NCBI GenBank assembly: GCA_014960805.1
Contig: CP063163.1
Span: forward strand, 1,630,001-1,694,000
Direction of reading: 5' to 3'
Origin: Cytobacillus suaedae
GTDB taxonomy: Bacteria; Bacillota; Bacilli; Bacillales; Bacillaceae_L
Length of the DNA: 64,000 nucleotides
Shown here: positions 58,536 to 64,000 of the stretch, piece by piece
How the letters are laid out: each line of letters begins with the position of its first letter
Position numbering within the stretch: position 1 is the stretch's first letter
Notes under the pieces: generated by a model
What the model was told of the DNA's origin: nothing
Databases searched by the model: none
Seen by the model: the letters and a program-made list of their open reading frames with translations, nothing else
Position numbers and translations under genes: made by a program

Positions 58536-59380
58536 TTAAAGAATATGTACCAGAATTTGATATTTTTTTCTTAGAAGAGCAGGATTTGCTTGAGTTTGAA
58601 GGGAACTTACAGGATGTATTTGTTATGCCAAGAGGAGAATTTTTTAATCATTCTTCTTATGGACAAATTCAACTTGTGAATAGTTTCTTATATTGGCAAA
58701 TATCAAGAAATGCTCAGTATGTTATTATAGCTCACCCTGACTGGATTACTAGTTTAACAGATGGTACAAGGAATGAGCTATTTAAGGTACAAGTTAAGAT
58801 GAAAAGAGGATTAATCTTCCCGTTTTCTCTATTTCAAAATGAAACTAAGATTCCAACAGACTATATAGTTGAAATTGATAATGAAAAGTTTGTTATTATT
58901 CAAAAGGCGATGTGGGATCAACTTCCGTTTAAATATAAAGAAGTGTTCTTAAAGATATATGCTCTTGAATGGGATAATTGTAAAGGCCAAAAAGTTCCAG
59001 AAAATATACCTGCACATTTAATAAGGTATGCTAATCGTTATCCAGAAAAGTCAGGTAGCAACTGCTTAGCTGCCACGCTATTTGCGATTACTGGTCATGA
59101 TTGGATGGTACATGAATGGGTACATCCAGAGACGTTTGTTCAAGGATTAAAAAACGCTAGATATAACCTAATTGATAGTGAAATTAGGCCAGGAGATATT
59201 GTGACATGGGAAAGTACAGAGGGTATGATACAACATGCTACTTATCATATCTCTTCAAATCTATTTTTTAATAAAAATGGACAAACCTTCTTTAATCCTT
59301 GGAAGATTGTACATAAAGATGAGCTTTATGAGAGTTGGAAAAAATATAAAATAAAAGTTTATCGAAAGCAGGATGGCTGA
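58532..59380 (+). CDS. Cysteine-peptidase-like protein (NlpC/P60-type fold suspected)
   Basis: The 282-residue protein has an uncharacterised N-terminal half. The C-terminal half contains SGSNCLAATLFAITG (candidate nucleophile Cys near 174), RPGDIVTWES and GMIQHATYHISSNLFFNKNGQ (candidate His). This Cys-His order and the RPGD motif resemble NlpC/P60-type papain-like peptidases. No signal peptide is seen, so it would be cytoplasmic unless the true N-terminus is upstream. A frameshift in the 5' end is suspected. Confidence 0.6.
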   Translation: MIKEYVPEFDIFFLEEQDLLEFEGNLQDVFVMPRGEFFNHSSYGQIQLVNSFLYWQISRNAQYVIIAHPDWITSLTDGTRNELFKVQVKMKRGLIFPFSLFQNETKIPTDYIVEIDNEKFVIIQKAMWDQLPFKYKEVFLKIYALEWDNCKGQKVPENIPAHLIRYANRYPEKSGSNCLAATLFAITGHDWMVHEWVHPETFVQGLKNARYNLIDSEIRPGDIVTWESTEGMIQHATYHISSNLFFNKNGQTFFNPWKIVHKDELYESWKKYKIKVYRKQDG

Positions 59381-59511
59381 TTAACATTTAGGAATCCGGG
59401 GTGGTTATTATCGTGGGTACTTACACCTTGGGAGATACGATCTTAATATTATGCTTATTATGTTATGTTAAAACATTTGTATCAGCTTTTCGTCTATAGA
59501 AATAGTAGAAA

Positions 59512-59823
59512 GTGAAAGGAGAGATGAAAATATCTAGTCAAGTAGAAGGAATTTTATTTTTTAGTGTACTATTCCTAGTTATAGTAGTCCAATTTAGCTT
59601 TATGTATGTTAAAAGAATTAAGAAAGATAGTTTGAGTAATAAAATGATTACCTCAATTTTACTTAGTTTTGGTTTATATGCTTCTGCTTTTATATGGTGG
59701 GGATTCTTTGCAAGTGATGGCTTTAGTCAGGTGTTTGGATGGATACTCTATGCTATTATATTTGTTCTAACGAATCTGGTTGTTGTTTTCGTCGTTCTAA
59801 AAAGCAGAAAATCAATTAATTAA
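59512..59823 (+). CDS. Hypothetical membrane protein (about 100 aa)
   Basis: Three membrane helices, a basic tail (LKSRKSIN) and no recognised family. The start is uncertain: the GTG at 59512 has a poor ribosome site, while the ATG at 59524 lies only two bases after AAAGGAG. A GNAT gene follows 20 bases later. Confidence 0.55.
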   Translation: MKGEMKISSQVEGILFFSVLFLVIVVQFSFMYVKRIKKDSLSNKMITSILLSFGLYASAFIWWGFFASDGFSQVFGWILYAIIFVLTNLVVVFVVLKSRKSIN

Positions 59824-59842
59824 TAGCAAGGAGAAAGTGTAT

Positions 59843-60409
59843 ATGAAAACTAACGCATTGATCTTGCTTTTTCCAAAAGAATCATTTCAATTACCATTCG
59901 AAGAAGGTCTTCCGGAAGGATACTATGTAAGAACATATAGGGATGGAGATAGAGAAAAGTATAATAGATTGTTAGAAGAAGAGGGATGGAAACTAGGCGA
60001 AGAACAACTAGAGGATTTTTTCAACCGCATTTTACCTGATGGTCTGCTTTTTATCGTTTGTGAGAAAACTGAGGAGATTGTAGCTTCTGCAGCAGCATTA
60101 CATAATCCTAAATCAAGTTATTACACGTTTCCCTTTGGTGGGAATATTGGGTTTGTGTTTACAAAACAAGACCATAGAAATAATGGTTTAGGACGTTATG
60201 TTACCGCTTTAGCTACCAGGCGGTTAATTTCAGCAGGATATACAAGTATCAGAGTCGTGACAAATGATCATCGCTTACCAGCTTTAAAGACCTATCTTAC
60301 TATAGGATATAAACCATTTTTATACTCGTCAGATATGGAGCAACGATGGAGAAATGTATATCATAGGTTGGATTTAGTTTTTGAGCGAATGGAATGTTTA
60401 GAAGTGTAA
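59843..60409 (+). CDS. GNAT-family acetyltransferase
   Basis: About 188 residues; the ATG at 59843 lies nine bases after AAGGAG. The core is IGFVFTKQDHRNNGLGRYVTALATRRL (acetyl-CoA loop) and a TNDHRLPALKTYLTIGYKPF end. The N-terminal YYVRTYRDGDREKYNRLL is the usual start. The substrate is unknown. Confidence 0.87.
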   Translation: MKTNALILLFPKESFQLPFEEGLPEGYYVRTYRDGDREKYNRLLEEEGWKLGEEQLEDFFNRILPDGLLFIVCEKTEEIVASAAALHNPKSSYYTFPFGGNIGFVFTKQDHRNNGLGRYVTALATRRLISAGYTSIRVVTNDHRLPALKTYLTIGYKPFLYSSDMEQRWRNVYHRLDLVFERMECLEV

Positions 60410-60411
60410 CC

Positions 60412-60448
60412 TAAAAAAACTCCCACAATCCATAAATTAGTGAGAGTT
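60412..60448 (-). terminator. Terminator after the PAS kinase gene
   Basis: On the minus strand ACTCTCACTAAT and ATTGTGGGAGT form an imperfect stem followed by TTTTTTT. Confidence 0.75.
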
Positions 60449-60458
60449 AGTTCTTCTC

Positions 60459-61769
60459 TTAACTTACATTTTCAGTAATTGCAGGTAAGTGACAAGGTAG
60501 AATGACTTCAAATGTTGTTCCAACTTTAACTTGGCTTGTGATATGTATTTTTCCTCGGTGATTTTCAATAATCTTAAAACAAATGGTAAGGCCAAGACCT
60601 GTCCCTTTTTCTTTGGTTGTATAAAACGGTTGTCCAATTTTCCTTAGGGTTTCTGGGGATATTCCACTACCTTCATCTCTAAAATAAATTGACACAAATT
60701 CATTATTGGTAGCCAAATAAATATGTATTTTTCCACCAGTCGTCATTGATTCAATGCCGTTTTTTATAATATTTATAAATACTTGCTTCAACTGATTTTC
60801 ATCACCATATACCCAAACAGGTTCTTTTCCAGTTTCTTTTATTAATTCAATACTTTTCATATTTGCTTCAGAACTTATAAGAGCCAAAACATGATCAAGT
60901 GTTCGAACTAGATCAACCTTATCGAATAGAATTGATTGTGGTTTTGACAGCATAAGCATTTCATTTAAAACGAGTTCAATTCTCTTCATCTCTGAAAAAA
61001 TGATCTCTAAGTATTCATCTTTTAAATGCTTTTGTTCTTGTAGTAATTGTAGGAATCCATTTATGGAAGTCAAAGGATTTCTAACCTCATGTGCAATAGC
61101 TGCTGACATTTGGGCAATTACACTTAATTTATCTGATTTCATAGCCAAATCTTCGTTTATTTGTAGTAATTCTTTTTCTGATATCTTCCATTCCGTAATA
61201 TCAGTTAAAGTACCTACAGTAGAAAGCATGTCGTTTTTAGGGTTGTAATTGATCTTAGTATTTATCTGTAACCAAATAAAACCACCATCTTTTTTACGAA
61301 AGCGCATCTCTTCTTGTAATACTTTCTCTTTATTTTGTTTATAACTTTCGGCTTTTTCGGTGGCTATTGCTAAATCTTCAGGGTAGATAAACATAAAGAT
61401 ACTCTTACCTACCGTTTCTTGAACGGTAAAACCTGTTAATCTTTCCCATTGGGAGTTTAAAAGTGTAAAAACAGCATGGCAGTCCGTTTGATAAACGACT
61501 TGGTTTAGGTTTTCAAAAACGTAGGTAGTGGATTCAGATAACTTTTTATATTCTTCTTCATTACTCTTTAGCTCTTTCAGTAGAACCTTTGATTTATCAT
61601 AATAGGATGCAAGCCACCATACAACTAATGCAACTATGACAGTGTAAGAAAGGTCTAATAGTAGATTAAATGAATAGTTATTGTAGTAATAATAAATGAA
61701 GTTCCAAATAGAAATGGCAAAAATAAATGTTATGGTTGCAATTAGTCTACCTTTATATTTTTCAATCAT
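60459..61769 (-). CDS. Membrane PAS-domain sensor histidine kinase
   Basis: The 436-residue protein has two membrane helices (about 10-60), a PAS/PAC unit (about 75-195; FTLLNSQWERLTGFTVQETVGKS and GGFIWLQINTKINYN), HisKA (AAIAHEVRNPLTSINGFLQLL, His about 227) and HATPase (NIIKNGIESM, FYTTKEKGTGLGLTICFKIIENH). It has the layout of KinA/KinE-type phosphorelay kinases and lacks an adjacent response regulator. AGGTGA precedes the ATG. Confidence 0.92.
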   Translation of the reverse strand: MIEKYKGRLIATITFIFAISIWNFIYYYYNNYSFNLLLDLSYTVIVALVVWWLASYYDKSKVLLKELKSNEEEYKKLSESTTYVFENLNQVVYQTDCHAVFTLLNSQWERLTGFTVQETVGKSIFMFIYPEDLAIATEKAESYKQNKEKVLQEEMRFRKKDGGFIWLQINTKINYNPKNDMLSTVGTLTDITEWKISEKELLQINEDLAMKSDKLSVIAQMSAAIAHEVRNPLTSINGFLQLLQEQKHLKDEYLEIIFSEMKRIELVLNEMLMLSKPQSILFDKVDLVRTLDHVLALISSEANMKSIELIKETGKEPVWVYGDENQLKQVFINIIKNGIESMTTGGKIHIYLATNNEFVSIYFRDEGSGISPETLRKIGQPFYTTKEKGTGLGLTICFKIIENHRGKIHITSQVKVGTTFEVILPCHLPAITENVS

Positions 61770-61919
61770 AGATTATTATCACCTATTTCTATTAAAATAT
61801 TAAATTAACTATAACTGAAATAATAGAATAATGAAACGTTATTTAATTGAAAATTGAAAACTTTACAATTAGTTTATATTGTAATATTCCAACCAGTAAG
61901 GAGAGGAGATTAATTGAAT

Positions 61920-62699
61920 ATGAAAGTTTACTTTATAAATGCGTTCACCGTAGAAGAGTTTAAGGGAAATCCTGCAGCCATTATTTTAGTAGATAAAGAG
62001 GTGGAAGAAGGTTGGATGAGGCAAATGGCAAAACAGCTAAATCAACCAATTACTACTTTTGTAATGAAACAGGAAGAGGTATTTCAATTAAGGTGGTTTA
62101 CACCGAAGAGTGAGGTAGGGTTATGTGGACATGGTACCCTAGGAGCTGCACATATTATTTGGAGTGAGGGGTTATGGGACATAGCTAGACCAATTGGATT
62201 CGAAACTCTGTCTGGAAGGTTAGTAGCAGAGAGGCTGAATAAATCTATAAAGCTAACTTTCCCACTTATAGAGTCTAGTGATATTGAAATCATAGCGGAG
62301 ATGGAATCTATTTTAGGTGAGCCCATTTTATCTATGGCTTGGGCTAAGGATCGATATATCGTTGAGCTAGAATCTGAAGAGAAAGTACGAAAAGTAATTC
62401 CTAATTTAAATTTATTAAAAGAACTTGATGCTGCAGGTGTGGTTGTTACAACTAGTAATTCCACTAACTATGATTTTGTCTCGAGATATTTTGCTCCGAA
62501 AATAGGGGTCGATGAGGACTCTGTTACTGGTTCAGCCCATTGTGCCCTAGCATCCTATTGGAAGAAGAGACTACTTAAAAGTGAGTTTAAAGCCTATCAA
62601 GCTTCAGAACGTGGTGGAGAATTGGTAGTGAGAGTAGTAGAAAATACAGTTGAATTAAGCGGGACATGTAGGACTGTATTTAAAGGTTTTATGGACTAG
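61920..62699 (+). CDS. PhzF-family isomerase-like protein
   Basis: About 259 residues. FINAFTVEEFKGNPAAIIL with the conserved Glu (TEEFxGNPA motif), LRWFTPKSEVGLCGHGTLGAAH and DSVTGSAHCALASYWKKRL are the PhzF/diaminopimelate-epimerase-fold landmarks. The ATG at 61920 and a TTG at 61914 are both served by GGAG. PhzF acts in phenazine synthesis; most homologues, including this one without other phz genes, have unknown substrates. Confidence 0.93.
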   Translation: MKVYFINAFTVEEFKGNPAAIILVDKEVEEGWMRQMAKQLNQPITTFVMKQEEVFQLRWFTPKSEVGLCGHGTLGAAHIIWSEGLWDIARPIGFETLSGRLVAERLNKSIKLTFPLIESSDIEIIAEMESILGEPILSMAWAKDRYIVELESEEKVRKVIPNLNLLKELDAAGVVVTTSNSTNYDFVSRYFAPKIGVDEDSVTGSAHCALASYWKKRLLKSEFKAYQASERGGELVVRVVENTVELSGTCRTVFKGFMD

Positions 62700-62722
62700 T
62701 GGGAAGGAATAGGTAATCAACA

Positions 62723-63205
62723 ATGGTGATAAAGAACTTAGATATTACAAACCAAGCTATTGCTAAGGATGTACTAAAGGTACAAATTCCTGCTTATCAG
62801 GTGGAGGCTGAAATCATTGATTTTTTTGACCTACCTCCATTAAAGGATACAGTCGAAAGTTTGACTCAGTGTAGAGAAACGTTTTTAGGGTGTTACCAAG
62901 ACGGAGAACTGTGTGGAGTCATTTCTTATAAGATAGAAGAGTCAGAGATTGATATCCACAGATTGGTTGTACATCCAAGTCATTTTAGAAAAGGGATTGC
63001 TAAACGGTTATTAGATTTTGTTGAGAAATCATTTGATGATTCTTACTCTTTTACTGTTTCAACAGGTGCTAAAAATAGCCCTGCACTGGCTTTTTATGAG
63101 AAATATGGTTTTACAAAAACAAAAGAGTTACAAATTACTGAAAATCTATCAATAGCCTGCTTCAGGAAAAATAAACTATTGAAGGTAATCCTAAATGAAG
63201 AATAA
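62723..63205 (+). CDS. GNAT-family acetyltransferase
   Basis: The 160-residue protein carries IDIHRLVVHPSHFRKGIAKRLLDFVEKSF (acetyl-CoA loop) and SPALAFYEKYGFTKTKEL. It follows PhzF by 23 bases and overlaps the methyltransferase gene by 11, so the three probably form one operon. Confidence 0.9.
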   Translation: MVIKNLDITNQAIAKDVLKVQIPAYQVEAEIIDFFDLPPLKDTVESLTQCRETFLGCYQDGELCGVISYKIEESEIDIHRLVVHPSHFRKGIAKRLLDFVEKSFDDSYSFTVSTGAKNSPALAFYEKYGFTKTKELQITENLSIACFRKNKLLKVILNEE

Positions 63206-63956
63206 TTTTGAAGAATACAATGATCCCATCTTATATGATATAGAGACCAAATCCTTCAAAGAAGATATTCCGTTCTTATCAAAGTTTGCTTCGCGGATTA
63301 ATGGCCCTATTATTGACTTAGCCTGTGGTACAGGTAGAGCAACTATTCCACTTGCAAGAAAGGGACATCAGTTAATTGGAGTAGATCTGCATCAAGGAAT
63401 GTTAATTGAAGCAAAGAGGAAAGCTTCAATGTTACAATTATCGATTGATTGGTTTCTCCAAGATTGCACAAAGTTACGCATTCCTTTGAAAAGTAATCTA
63501 ATCTTTTCGGTTGGTAATTCATTTCAACATTTTTTTTCAAACGAGGAGCAAGATGGCTTACTTACATCTGTGAATCAGCATTTAGAGAAGGACGGCTTGT
63601 TTATTTTTAACACAAGGTTTCCATGTGAGGCGGAGTTACTTCAACCAACCACGGAAGAATACTGGAGAACATATGTAGACCCTAAAACACTGGGCAAAGT
63701 TGATGTGTATACAATAAGTTCTTACGATTCACTAACCCAGGTTCAACATTATACAACGATCCGAAGGCGTAAAGATGGAGATAAAGTAATTGATGATAAG
63801 AGAACTAACATCAGCTTGCGTTATGTTTTCCCAAAAGAGATGGACCGTATTTTATCTTCAAATGGCTTTGAAATAGTTAATGTATATGAGGATTGGAATG
63901 AAACCCCTTTATCGAGGGAAAGTACTCAGATGATTTATGTTTGTAAAAAGAGATAA
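63195..63956 (+). CDS. Class I SAM-dependent methyltransferase
   Basis: The 253-residue protein has motif I IIDLACGTGRATIPLARKGHQLIGVDLHQGML and motif IV LIFSVGNSFQHFF. Its start lies inside the GNAT gene (11-base overlap). The methylated substrate is unknown. Sequence after it holds part of a hairpin (GGACC/GGGTCT) cut by the window end. Confidence 0.9.
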   Translation: MKNNFEEYNDPILYDIETKSFKEDIPFLSKFASRINGPIIDLACGTGRATIPLARKGHQLIGVDLHQGMLIEAKRKASMLQLSIDWFLQDCTKLRIPLKSNLIFSVGNSFQHFFSNEEQDGLLTSVNQHLEKDGLFIFNTRFPCEAELLQPTTEEYWRTYVDPKTLGKVDVYTISSYDSLTQVQHYTTIRRRKDGDKVIDDKRTNISLRYVFPKEMDRILSSNGFEIVNVYEDWNETPLSRESTQMIYVCKKR

Positions 63957-64000
63957 TAGACTAGGATTTTTTGCGTAAAAAAAGGACCATAGGGTCTCTA

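Noticed and set aside
59413-59499. 28-residue hydrophobic frame (GTG start) between the peptidase-like gene and a membrane gene
   Set aside because: Only a weak ribosome site and no similarity; may be a remnant but cannot be supported.

Overview
The window is AT-rich chromosomal DNA of an endospore-forming member of the Bacillaceae (Bacillus sensu lato). The evidence is strong GGAGG-type ribosome binding sites with frequent TTG/GTG starts, Gram-positive regulatory RNAs (TPP, c-di-AMP ydaO-type, Mn2+ yybP-ykoY and T-box leaders), sporulation regulators (Sda-like, Spo0E-family, Spo0M-like, soluble and membrane histidine kinases), and Bacillus families such as DUF1659/DUF2922/YvrJ, DUF3231, DUF4083, CBO0543 and FbpB. 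No rRNA, tRNA, prophage, insertion sequence, plasmid gene or CRISPR array was seen. The window starts and ends in ordinary chromosome.

Layout. 0-5.4 kb: the end of an SDR gene, a TPP-riboswitch-controlled thiT, modAB (no modC), and an FAD oxidoreductase/ECF41 sigma pair behind a matching ECF41-type promoter. 5.4-12.6 kb: nitroreductase-like, membrane and small genes, an Sda-like peptide, a LytTR response regulator, the DUF1659-DUF2922-YvrJ trio and a two-lobed retropepsin-like protein. 12.6-20.9 kb: c-di-AMP riboswitch with ktrAB, an Mrp-type ATPase, cupins, DinB, AraC, EamA and a DUF899-VOC fusion. 20.9-27.8 kb: an editing-domain-less threonyl-tRNA synthetase behind two T-boxes, a Cache-GGDEF diguanylate cyclase, a dihydroorotate-dehydrogenase-like/membrane fusion and a PilZ-like protein. 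27.9-34.3 kb: an amidase, then a LacI repressor divergent from an 1164-residue protein that joins two Opp-type ABC permease domains to a predicted extracellular amidohydrolase. 34.3-47.2 kb: membrane proteins, a histidine kinase, HMCES/YedK, a MarR/Hpr-type regulator, a PAS-GGDEF-EAL protein, a 52-bp tandem array, RluF, DUF3231 and a CaCA exchanger. 47.2-51 kb: an Mn2+ riboswitch preceding Spo0E-like, FbpB-like and half-length Spo0M-like genes, then rhodanese, GNAT and Nudix genes. 51-64 kb: a polar amino acid ABC transporter, an AarF/UbiB kinase, NRDE, HAD, a cysteine-peptidase-like protein, GNATs, a PAS histidine kinase, PhzF and a methyltransferase.

Themes. Second-messenger and ion control is prominent: c-di-AMP acts on potassium uptake, and two c-di-GMP enzymes lie in the same window as a PilZ-like receptor. 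Phosphorelay components are scattered through the window. Intergenic DNA carries two repeat classes: a roughly 50-bp GC-rich palindrome at gene ends (four copies), and short arrays with different motifs but recurring 21-bp or 52-bp periods (two arrays of each).

The best candidates for undescribed biology are the permease-permease-amidohydrolase fusion with its LacI regulator, the Mn2+ riboswitch/Spo0E/FbpB/Spo0M cluster, the DHOD-like membrane fusion and the helically phased intergenic arrays. Functions are inferred from motifs read by eye; no database search was run.
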